From NCBI GenBank assembly GCA_949152475.1, contig OX424570.1:2406181-2470180 (forward strand): a stretch of 64,000 nucleotides of DNA, read 5' to 3'. Positions 44,237 to 54,118 of this stretch are shown piece after piece; position 1 is the stretch's first letter, and the number at the start of each line of letters is the position of its first letter. The notes beneath the pieces were generated by a model that searched no databases, was not told the origin of the DNA, and saw only the letters and a list, made by a program, of their open reading frames with translations. This DNA comes from Terebella lapidaria (Eukaryota > Annelida > Polychaeta > Terebellida > Terebellidae). Position numbers and translations under genes: made by a program.

Positions 44237-47200
44237 GGTGGACAAACGTGGAAACAATACCCAAGTATATAGTATCCGAGCAAACAAAACCGAGTTCATT
44301 TTCCAATCTCAAAGTGCAGTGTCAGGCAAAATCGAGAAAATTTTAATGGAACTTCATGAACCCCCATATATCACCATAAAGGGGTGAAATCAGGTGTTCC
44401 GTCATGAAGTGAGGAAAGAGTGAGCCGTCATGAATTTCAAAACATTAACATGCAGAAAGGTCTTATTGCATACTTTTAACAGATTTTGTGTACTCACCAG
44501 ATTGCGATGACGTCCATAGAATTTCTTGAAAGCAGCTATTAGTCTTGGTAAAACATATCCCTGTCGCAGCAGTTTAGAGGCTAGCTGGGAACTTCGGTGA
44601 ACAAAGTCCTCATACTTGCAACAGGCCATATGCTGGCGACATAGGAATGTTGCTGCTTAGAAAATGGAAATTAACTATGGAAAAATTGAAATCATCACGT
44701 TTGTCATACAACCTAGTTGGCAGGTTGGAATTTTCATCAATCACCAACCTTAGGTCTAAATAGTTGGAAAAATTAGAAGAGTCTGTAGTATCTTCAATTT
44801 CAAGTTCCTTAGGATATATATCATCCAAATAATCACCAAACTTGGGATTATTTATTGACAATACATCATCTATGTATCGGAAAGGGATATTAAAGCTACT
44901 AGTTGTATCCCCCGAACAAAGTTCGGCGGATACTATGGATTTGGCTTCGTCGTCCGCGTCCGCGTCCGCAGAGATTTTCTTGTGAACGCGCTACAGGCCG
45001 CAATTCTCACCCGATCACCATTATTTTTTTGCAGGCACATATATAATGGTAAGATCCCGACACCAATCGATTTTGGTTGCCGTGGCAACTAAATTGGTCG
45101 TTTGGGGACACATTTTGGATTGAAAACAGCCTGTTTGAGACACATGGCTTGTGAACGCGCTACAGGCCGCAATTCTCACCTGATCACCATTAATTTTGGT
45201 CACACGAAACCAATCGTTTCTTAGAATGATCATATAAATATTAATATGTTAACAGCTTAACTTATTACAGAATTTTGAAATATCCATTTTGACATGTACG
45301 ATCATTCCAATAGCCTGTACAATGGAAGGTAATGACACTGGTTTCTTGTTCACAATGGAGAACTGATGTTTTCAGTGAAAACAGGACAATATTACTGAAT
45401 AAGTTAACATTAGTTTTACTAGTTAAGGCTATTATTGTCCACAATAAAAATAGTTAAGACGAGAAACGTTTATTATTAAGCTCAACAAGGTAAAGGTTTT
45501 GTCCAGTACAGATTTCATGGGTGTAACTGAATAAGTTAACATTATTTTTAATAGTTAAGTCTATTATTGACCACAATAAAAATAGTTAAGACAAGAAATA
45601 TTTATTATTAACCTCAACAAGGTAAATGTTTTGTCCAGTACAAATTTCATTGGTGTAACCGAATAAGTTAACTATATTTTCACTAGTTAAGTCTATTATT
45701 GACCACAATAAAAATAGTTAAGTCTATTATTGACCACAATAAAAATAGTTAAGATGAGGAATATTTATTATTAAGCTCAACAAGGTGAAAGTATGTCCAG
45801 TACAGATTTCATGGGTGTACTGAACAAGTTAACATTATTTTTACTAGTTTAGTCTATTATTGACCACAATGAAAATAGTTAAGACAAGAAATATTTATTA
45901 TTGGGCTCAACAAGGTAAAGATTCTGTCCAGTAGACATTTTATGTCTGTAACCAAATAAGTCAACTTTTTTTTTTGCTAGTTAGGTCTATTATTGACCTC
46001 AATAAAAATAGTTAAGATGAGAAACAATTATTATTGAGCTTAACAAGGTTAAGGTTTTGTCCGGTAGAAATTTCTGGGTGTAACCGAATGAGTTAACATT
46101 ATTTTTACATGTTAAGTCTATTATTGACCATAATGAAGAGTTACTTTGAATTTCTACTTGAAACCATGTTTGGCACATACATGTATTATGAGTCGAAATA
46201 TAACTTATGGTGAGAAGTTCGATGTGGCTCCAATTTTGTCATCTTGAAATGCATTTTTGGTCAAATTTTACTTTGAATTTCAACTTGGAACCAAGTTTGT
46301 AAAATACTCTGAGTTGAAATATAAATAGGTGAGAAGATTGATCTATCTGTATTTTCGTTATTTTATCAAACATGTCGGAATGGAAATTCATATAAAGAGA
46401 TTTCAGTGGTGATTTTGAATTCGACCTTCAATAACCTCGGAAAATCAGTGCAGCAATTTTGGTGGGGAAAAGAAAACAGTTGTGACTTGAGATTCAACAT
46501 TTCTCTGGTAATCTTTTTTAGCCCTTGCTCTAGTTTTTCACACTTGACAGTGATATATTTGGGGCAACAGAGATGATAGGGCTACGGGGGATACACCCAA
46601 GCGGTCGTAGGCGACCGGAAGCGTCTAGTTTGAAACTTGGATACTCCTCTTTGTAGCTGAAATCTGATTCATATGAGTATGAAAACAGGTCTGCCAATAA
46701 TGGTGCACAGTTTGTACCCATTGGAATACCAATATTCTGCTGAAATATTCGGCCACCAAACTCCACAAAGATATTCTCAATAAGGAAATTAACCATATTC
46801 ACAACATCGGTTTCTGTATAATTATGTGGAGCACCTTAATCATCTTTAACAAAGTAGGCTGTATTATATTTGACTAAAATATACGTTTAACGACGTTGTC
46901 CTTTTTGGAGAAAGAGGAATTATGTATGAGCTTTAGAAGCTGGGATTTTAGTTCTGAATGAGGTTTTGTGGTGTAGAGAGTAGAATAGTCAAATGTTTTG
47001 ATAGACGTAGCTTTTGAAAGTGTGTGAGCATGTAGATACTCCCAACAAAGATTTGGATTTTTTTAGTATGCACATTTGGTTGATACCACTTCTAGAGTAG
47101 ATAGTTTCACAGTATTTTTGGAGACCATGTTTAATCTTCGACAGTATAACAGTTAGTAGTATAGAGAGAGCTTCGGTGGAACATGATGCCGAGCCTGAGA

Positions 47201-47640
47201 TACACCTTTGTTTGTATGGGTTTTTTGTGTAATTTTGGGATCCAGTATACACTGGGTAGTTTATAATCTTTACATGAAGCAGTGATACCAAAAAAAATGC
47301 AATACAGACGTGTGATTAGATAATATATCCTGCTTAGATATAGTAGTATCCTGGTATGTACGGCTAGAAATATTGTTGTTAGAGATACCAAGTTCATTGA
47401 ATAGGCACTGAATATAGTATGCTTTACAAACAAAAGCATTATTGGATGCTTTATCAGCAGTAACAATGACAATTTTTTCTCTGAGTTTCAACAAACTATC
47501 AGCAACCACTGGATCATCAAAGACAGCGCTGTGTTTTGTACTGACTGTCTTAGTCAAAACACGATTGCGTTTAGATAGATGAGTCATATTGCTTTGGATT
47601 TTTTGCCGGAGAATGTGTCATAGAAGGACTTATGTTTATT
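44237..47640 (-). mobile_element. Penelope-like element, longest copy in the window, interrupted by HT2
   Basis: From about 47640 down on the minus strand: RNRVLTKTVSTKHSAVFDDP, LREKIVIVTADKASNNAFVC, YYIQCLFNELGIS, KLPSVYWIPKLHKKP, ENIFVEFGGRIFQQ, IGIPMGTNCAPLLADLF, then the HT2 insertion (44904-46624), VLSINNPKFGDYLDDIYP, NYLDLRLVID, LYDKRDDFNFSIVNFHF, SKLLRQGYVLPRL, KKFYGRH and the 3' UTR to about 44237. No GIY-YIG signature is seen after the RT, nor in the ~100 residues upstream of KHSAVF that I can read. Frame breaks are present, so it is inactive. Confidence 0.75.
44904..46624. mobile_element. Non-autonomous hairpin-ended element with tandem-repeat core (HT2)
   Basis: The 1721-bp insertion is flanked by CTAGT (44899-44903 and 46625-46629); unit A shows the empty site ACTAGTTTGAAAC. 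It opens with TGTATCCCCCG and a CCGAAC AAA GTTCGG hairpin. It closes with CGGGGGATACA, an inverted match to the start, then a CGGTCG TAG GCGACCG hairpin and GAAGCGT. Two copies of CTTGTGAACGCGCTACAGG (44980, 45148) precede about five and a half units of a 132-bp core carrying AATAAGTTAAC and CTATTATTGACCACAATAAA words. No protein is encoded. The layout is like HT1; a Helentron-type origin is inference. Confidence 0.85.
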
Positions 47641-47844
47641 TTACTTCACAATGATGGCACAAATTCCGGGAAGAATCATTCCCAATACAAGTGTCGTGAA
47701 AACAACAGATTCCGTGACCATTGGTTATATTTTCTAATTGTATTCGTGCGAGAAATTCCATATGACATTCTTCAAAATCATATGCAATCATGATTTTCCC
47801 CAGCACTCGTCACTGCATCATGAACGCATTTGAAAGAATGCCAT

Positions 47845-49160
47845 ATGCATAAAGGGCAAATGGGTCATATAAGTCTTTGCCAAATATTTGTGTCATATAA
47901 GGATAAGGCAAATGTGTCATAATATTATGTTTTTTGCAGGGATTTGTGTCATATCAGCAAATTCACCCAGAGGGTGCAAATGGGTCATATAGGTTTTGCC
48001 ATCCAACGGGTCATGTACAATGTCGTGGCAACCTCTGCGATGCTACGTTGTCACATGTGTCCAAGATGAAGATACAACAACAGAACAGCCAGAAACAGTG
48101 GCATCATCTTCTGGGACTGACATCGGCCACCATCATGCTCATTGAAATTACATGACCAAGATTTGACCCAACAGCAAAAAAATCGAACTGACAATGCGTC
48201 ATATAATTCGTGCAAGTAAAAATGCATGACCAATCTGACCTATTTGCCACTAATGTGACACACTGACTGCAAAGGCTTCCTTGTGCAACTTAGACATGTT
48301 CTGCTGCCTATATGACACACTGCATGAAAAAACTACCATCGTTCTCCTACATGACCCATTTGCCACTAATGGGACATACTGACTGTCAAAGCTTCCTTCT
48401 GAAACTTCTTGAGCTTATATGGCACACAACATGCAAAAACTACCACCTTTCGCTTATGAATATGACCCATTTGTCAGGCTCATATGAAAGATTTGCATCT
48501 CATATGATATATTGGCTGCAAAAATGACTTTCTGGCATATATGACACATTTGTTGGGCTTATATGATACATTTGCCACCGATAGCAAACATGAAATGCAA
48601 AAGCTTCCATATATATTTGAAACATATATGATTCACTTTCCATGCATATGGAAACATATTTTCTGCTTTCTTTTTATTCCAATATTTTTTTTCTATGGAT
48701 GCATCATCGCACCATAGAAGCAAGAATAAACTGAATCCCATGTTTGGGAAATACACGATATTATCCGATGAACCAGAATGACCAAGTCATATACACATAT
48801 TGTAATGATAAATTATCAGCCATGATGAATGATAAACTATCAGACATGATAAATGTTATATAAATAACAGCCATGACGAAGAGATGCAAACTATATCATT
48901 GCCAAATAACCTGAGAGTAATGCATTATTCACATGGGAATGAAATCTAAAACTGAAACCACTGTTGTGGAAAACAAACTCATATGACCCATTTGCCAGGC
49001 TCATATGGAACATTTGCCTCTCATATGATACATTGGCTGCAAAATATACTTTCTGGCATATATGACTCATTTGTTGGGCTTATATGACACATTTGTCACC
49101 AATATACAACATGAAGTTTCCATATATATTTGAAAGGTATATGATTCACGTGCACATATC
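47845..49160. repeat. Patch of recurring ATATGACACATTTGCC-like words in two orientations
   Basis: The left part (47845-48000) repeats words like AAATGGGTCATATA. From about 48230 on, the words appear as the complement (CATATGACCCATTTG, TATATGACACATTTG) about twenty times at uneven spacing. The turning point is near 48000-48230, where a short plus-strand open frame lies. The whole patch is an imperfect, lopsided inverted arrangement. I recognise no element family. Confidence 0.6.
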
Positions 49161-49440
49161 TTCTGCAACAGCACTGCCCCGATCAGACCAATGCGGACTG
49201 ATATGAATGTCTGGTTTGGCTTTCTTTTTATTTTAATAATTTTTTTCTATGGATGCATCATCGCATCATAGAAGCAAGAATAAACTGAAGCCCACGCTTG
49301 CGAAATACACGATGTGATCCAAAGAACCAGAGTAACCAAGGCATATATACATACTGGAAGGATAAACTATCAGCCATGATGAATGATAAATTATCAGACA
49401 TGATGAAGAGATGCAAACTATATCATTGACAAATCACCTG
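48461..49440. repeat. Tandem duplication, unit about 516 bp, two copies
   Basis: 48461-48976 and 48977-49440 share TGACCCATTTG..CAGGCTCATATG, TTTCTATGGATGCATCATCG, CATAGAAGCAAGAATAAACT and ATCAGCCATGATGAATGATA in the same order, with moderate divergence and indels. Confidence 0.8.
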
Positions 49441-50376
49441 AGGCATGTATTAAGGATTGTTCGCAGGTGAATATCATGAACCTGGAATTAACCAGCTGTC
49501 CATTCAGTTATAATGTACATAGAAAGGTAACAAATTCATGACTTTACATACTTGCAATCAAGGTGAAATTTTGCCTTTCTGATTGTTAGCCATCAAGGAT
49601 TACCAACCGAGACTCCGTTTCTTACTAAACAATGTTAAATCTGTTAAAATCATCGTTTTCATATGTCATTTTCCGACCTATTTCTCAGTAGACAAAGTAC
49701 TCACAACAGGGCGAGTGAAAGGAGTACAGCAAATAGCTAGTGATGCTAGTAAAATTCACAGGTAATATGCACTCGGGTGCACCGAGGTGTTCGGGATTAA
49801 AAATGTTCAGCTCATTGTATTCATCTCACAGAAAGGATAGCCCCAGATATTATCATTATTTTGACCACAACAAAGTATACATGTATAAAATGATTTATCT
49901 AATCATCAAATTGCGCAGCTTCCGCGATATTATTTATGACACCATGTCTCGGTTCATCATCCATGAGTATATGTGTGTGTACTAGCCAAGTTCTGTATTG
50001 TCGGTTGTATTGTCTTCGTGATTTTGTTGCCTCTACTCTCACATTATAAGTCAATGGGAAAGTGCCTCACTGCAGTCTGGTATGCAGACTGGTATGTTAC
50101 GTGCAATCAGTCCTTAAGGATGAAATATATATTACACCACAATGGAAATAGCGAAATATGAAGAAACGTTCAATGCCAATATGATGTTAATGTAAACATG
50201 ATTTATTTTATGAGGATAGCCCACAGCCTAAGCCACGAGGAGATTTCCTTGGTGCAATAACATAAAATTGCCGAACGAATATTACAGTATACTATATAAA
50301 TATGTGCAACGGTACAATTCATGCAAATATCAAACATTAAATAGTCATTGGTTCGAATATACAATAATTTCCATAA
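49441..50376. other. No gene recognised
   Basis: AT-rich with short frames only on both strands. No motif or repeat that I can support. Confidence 0.5.
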
Positions 50377-50705
50377 TCATTTGAAACGGTGGGTGTCCAC
50401 TATGTATTTCTGAATAATGTCGAATAACTTCACATGATCATCGAATGACGTATCACTTCCGAAGAAAAGTGTGTTTATTAACTCCCTTTTTCTCAGTTAG
50501 TTGCGTGGGTATGATTAAACTATATTCCCATCCTTTGCTCAGTATATTCTGGACATTCAAACAGATAATGTAATGTATCTTCACATATATCTGAACAGTG
50601 TGGACATTTGTCAAACTCGATAAAATTGAAGTTACATCTATGTTTATTTAACCCAATTAGCCCAAGTCGAAATCTGGTGTGGAAATGAATAATTGAAAGC
50701 CACGA
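50377..50705 (-). mobile_element. LINE ORF2 C-terminal fragment (zinc-knuckle-like tail)
   Basis: The minus-strand translation gives HFHTRFRLGLIGLNKHRCNF, FDKCPHCSDICEDTLHYLFE and CPEYTEQRMGI, the CX2C..H..C pattern usual at the end of CR1/Jockey-like ORF2 proteins. After a frame break comes GSDTSFDDHVKLFDIIQKYI then the terminal VDTHRFK and a stop at 50377-50379. Nothing of the RT remains. Confidence 0.75.
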
Positions 50706-50885
50706 ATCATCAGTGTAAAAATTGAAAGAAGAATGAACAAGTATACCCTATGCTCTGGGTAGTGGGAATATGATGAAAAATTCAATTTCAAATATGATGA
50801 GAAATTCACTTCCAGATAATTGAACAGCCACGCATCAATGTAAAAATTGAAAGAGGATTGAACAACTAAACCCCGTGGTCTGTGA
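50706..50885. repeat. Short tandem duplication, about 130 bp
   Basis: The words AGTGTAAAAATTGAAAGAAG and AAATTCAATTTCAAA recur as CAATGTAAAAATTGAAAGAG and AAATTCAACTTCAAA about 130 bp further on. The second unit runs into the start of the larger duplication. Confidence 0.5.
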
Positions 50886-51351
50886 AGTGGGGAATGAATA
50901 AAAATTCAACTTCAAATTGTTCAGTAGCTGCGTTTTCTATGTACTTTTCCAGCAGATCAGAAAATGTGGGTTCACTGTCCTGTATGTGTTGCTGTAGTTC
51001 TGCCTGTTTGATGAGCTCCTGGGGGTCCTGCAGGAGCGCATCAAAGAGTCTACGGTTTGCTGCTTCGATGCGTGGGACGTCTCCATTATTGATGACAAGT
51101 GACTTTCCAAAAGCATCAGTATTCGCTTTTTTAGTTGTTTCGGTGGACCCTGTTGATGTTGATGAGACTTGGTCTTCCTTCTGCACTCGCTCGTCTTCTC
51201 GATCGTCTCTTCTGTCTGGTCGCTCATCGTCGTTCCACTTTGTATCTGTGTCCGGCTGGGCCTTGCACATGGTGCTGAGCAGCTGAGCGGACTGTACGGA
51301 TATCTTTATACCCAAGCCGATGTCATAGTGTTTGCCCGCCGGCTCCGCCAT
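50866..51351 (-). CDS. Unrecognised 161-residue open frame in a tandemly duplicated locus
   Basis: ATG at 51351, stop at 50866. Residues 1-35 are mixed, 36-60 are very rich in Asp, Glu and Arg, 62-76 are rich in Ser and Thr, and 80-145 look helical and amphipathic (AANRRLFDALLQDPQELIKQ lies here). The N-terminus reads MAEPAGKHYDIGLGIK. I do not recognise a family. The counterpart at 58740-59205 is interrupted, so either this copy alone is kept or the frame is open by chance. The last ~20 codons overlap a small local tandem repeat, so the natural C-terminus is doubtful. It may be the final exon of a longer minus-strand gene starting near 52500. Confidence 0.35.
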   Translation of the reverse strand: MAEPAGKHYDIGLGIKISVQSAQLLSTMCKAQPDTDTKWNDDERPDRRDDREDERVQKEDQVSSTSTGSTETTKKANTDAFGKSLVINNGDVPRIEAANRRLFDALLQDPQELIKQAELQQHIQDSEPTFSDLLEKYIENAATEQFEVEFLFIPHFTDHGV

Positions 51352-51639
51352 GTCATTAGCTCTACAGTGTACCAGGAAAATGCGTACTGGTGGTTGATGT
51401 TGAATGCTCTTCGCACCTTACGCAGATACGACACCAAACAATTTCGGCCCCATGACGAGCTTAAAGGGCCCGTCTCTGTGCAGGGTTTTGTGGTTTTGAA
51501 TATGCATGATATGCATCTAGTCCTGTTTGTCGGCCTTCAATACTTTATCAACTGTCAAGGAGCGAACACATCAGGACGTTTTCCATTCGTGACCAGCAAC
51601 ACCAAAATCAGCAGATCACGGTATCTCCTGTAGACATGT

Positions 51640-52500
51640 CCTCCATGTTCAGCTCGGTTCCCGACGTCTCTGTGTATCTGGTGGTGTTCTCTTTGGTAGA
51701 CTCTCGTCGCACGGTCTTCAAGCATCTCTCCTGCACAGTTTTCAAGATGGCCATGATGGTTTCTGTGCACCAAGTACTCGTCAAGGTTGGGTCAAGGACA
51801 ATTAGTCCAGGAAGTGACCCAGCGCCAAAATGTAAATTTCTGACCGTGCCCCATTTCAGGTTTAACCAGTTCTTCAGGACTGAATGGTGTTGTCACTTCC
51901 TCCCTTCTCCAGAAGAGTCAGCAGTTGCAGCTGCTCGGGCCACGTCACCCATCAAAGTCTTTAGCAACCTTTTTCACCATCATGACAATCTTCTGAATTT
52001 GTTTCTCCTCGTGTCTCTCTGTCGGATCGAGGTCGGGGCTGATCCACTTGCCACCTGTCATGCTTGACATGTGATCTTGGAATTGCTTCATCCAGTCTGA
52101 CAAAAGAGATTGTTCACCATGTTCTTTTACCGCACTGGCGATGGCGGCAATCCTAAGAGTTGCTTCTTTTGACAAGATATGCTTCAAGGACAAATGGTAA
52201 ATTACGAGCCGAGCTCCGGTCTAGAAACAACCCATAAGTGAACAAGCCATCTTTTGAAACTTCGTTCCGAAACTGGCCTCTGTGACTTCCTTTCTCATCA
52301 ACTCACTATAACGAAACTTTGGGATGTCGGGGTGGCAGTGCCTAAAGTGTTTGGGCAAGTAAACGACCTCAACCTGGTACATATTTCCTTGTTCATCCTT
52401 CACAGGACACGGGCGCTTTTCCCTTCCGCTGGTAGAGCCATCATCATTCACCTGCATCGTTGAATGGTGCTGATCCTTCAGGAAGGTGGCTCGAGGCTGG
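51640..52500 (-). pseudogene. Unrecognised coding-like stretch, copy 1
   Basis: Minus-strand segments that look protein-like in both copies include VYLPKHFRHCHPDIPKFRYS (about 52365), HILSKEATLRIAAIASAVKE (about 52190), SLLSDWMKQFQDHMSS, and GAGSLPGLIVLDPTLTSTWC (about 51810). They lie in more than one frame, with stops between them. A TTTTTAATCAG acceptor-like site stands at the 5' edge (about 52505), and a Lys/Gly-rich EIDVSVKAKKGKKKGKK segment lies just upstream (about 52590). Conservation of these segments between diverged copies suggests they were once coding. It may be exons of a host gene or the remains of an old inserted gene, possibly viral. I cannot name the family. Confidence 0.4.
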
Positions 52501-52509
52501 TCAATGTTG

Positions 52510-53264
52510 CTGATTAAAAATTGTCTGAATTATTTCATTTGAAGAAATAATTCAGCAATACAATGATAGAGACTTTCTTCCCCTTTTTCTTGCCTTTCTT
52601 TGCCTTTACAGAAACATCAATTTCACTACAATGAAATAAAAATAGGTGAACAAATATGTGCGGCATGATGACATTATTGAAGACTCGGGAAATGTATGAT
52701 AATTTGGTAAAACACACAACAAAAACTCGGCAACAATTTCTCACAAACTTTTTTTCTCTTGAATGAAAAAGTTCCAACAGTCTTTGAGTTTGTTGGGAAT
52801 ATACACATGCATGCATAATTATATCCATTACACTAGAATCAGTATGACGACGGTATATACACTTTTGTCACCCCGGTTGTGACACCATGAATATTACCTT
52901 ACATATGTTTTGTAAAACCAAATTTTCAAACCAAGTTAATAGATTTTTTGGACACAACTATCTTGAAAACTAACCAGATGAGCTATGTGGATGTGGTGAA
53001 GAGGTGAAGAGCATGCAGGAAGGACGACTCGGAGGAGGACTCCTCCTCCTCGAAGACGTAATCGACTTATTACCAGCAATTCAACGAGATTTTGATGATA
53101 TCAATAAAAAAATGAATGATACTATTTTTTGATCAAACAAATGACGTGTGTTAATATTGTGCATGCCCTGCACGTGTAGTTGACATTTTCATTCAATCAT
53201 ATATGGAATTTTCTCCGATATTTGATGCTGTATATAAAACAAACATGAATATTATATTGGATCA
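52510..53264. other. Upstream flank of the unrecognised locus, no feature
   Basis: Shared with 61325-62139. Apart from the Lys/Gly-rich segment near 52590 nothing is recognisable. A short CTC/GAG palindromic tract at 53025-53055 is only partly present in copy 2. Confidence 0.4.
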
Positions 53265-53365
53265 GACTTTATTTTTAATAAAAAATGTTGTGTTTTAGGT
53301 CAGTTATTGGCGTCATCAAAATTTATTTGTATTGATGTTAATAGTTGATACTCACTTGTACAAAG
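53265..53365 (+). repeat. Family A, right-end fragment
   Basis: Reads AAAATGTTGTGTTTTAGG, then CATCAAAATTTATTTGTATT and GTTAATAGTTGATAC. Shared with copy 2 at 62140-62240, so it predates the duplication. Confidence 0.6.
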
Positions 53366-53727
53366 GTACTTGTGGCCATGCATCCTTAGATGGTGCGGTC
53401 ATTTCTGCGCTTTTCGGTACGATTGAGAAGCGCGAAGATTCCAAATTGCGAAAACATTTTTGAGTTCAACATTGAAAAAAAACAATACTACCGAAAAAGA
53501 AAGAAATCAATACTGCCATCATTTTTTGAAGCCAATCAATTCTGCGAGCCTTTTAAAATTGCAAAATATTTTTGAATTCAACATTTTGCCATGTTCAAAC
53601 CTTTTTATGAACGTCATCATGATCTTGTTAGTAATGTATGTCCATAATGTATAGTAAATGTAAATATCGACCTGTTGCAATATTCTGAGATCGTAATGTA
53701 TTCCGTAAAAACTTACCACAAACAATC

Positions 53728-54110
53728 TTTGGAATAGAAATAGGCCAGCCACACTGTGTCATACATTTATTGTTGGTGTTGGAACTTCTGGATTGAGGAC
53801 ATCTCTGAATGATGTTTAGAATGGACATAAAGGCCAGCCACACTTCTGGTTGGTGCCACATTTCTTGTTGGTGTTGGACATCTCTGGACTGCGGACATCT
53901 GTGCATAATGTTTGGAATAGAAATAAAAGCCAGCCACACTGTGTCTTTCATTTATCGTGGTTTTGGACATCTCTGGATTAAGGACCTCTTTGGATTGATG
54001 ACAAACCTACCACAAACAATCTTTGGAATAGAAATAAAGGCCAGCCACACTGTGTTAATTCATTTATTGTTGGTGCTGGACATCTCTGGATTGCGGACCT
54101 CTCTGGCTTT
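53728..54110. repeat. Tandem repeat, unit about 85-110 bp
   Basis: About four units, each with TTTGGAATAGAAATA, GCCAGCCACACTGTGT, TTTATTGTTGGTGTTGGA and a CATCTCTGGATTG word. Long open frames here are caused by the period. The partner array is 62557-63008. Confidence 0.85.
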
Positions 54111-54118
54111 GCTTTTTT

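Larger units (their letters stand above)
40495..47286. repeat. Near-identical tandem duplication, unit B (with one extra insertion)
   Basis: Same content and order as unit A. It is longer only because of the 1721-bp HT2 element plus a 5-bp target duplication. After AAGCAGTGAT (47286) the Penelope-like coding continues naturally, so unit B's right end is the ancestral sequence and unit A's right end is the duplication junction. Confidence 0.92.
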
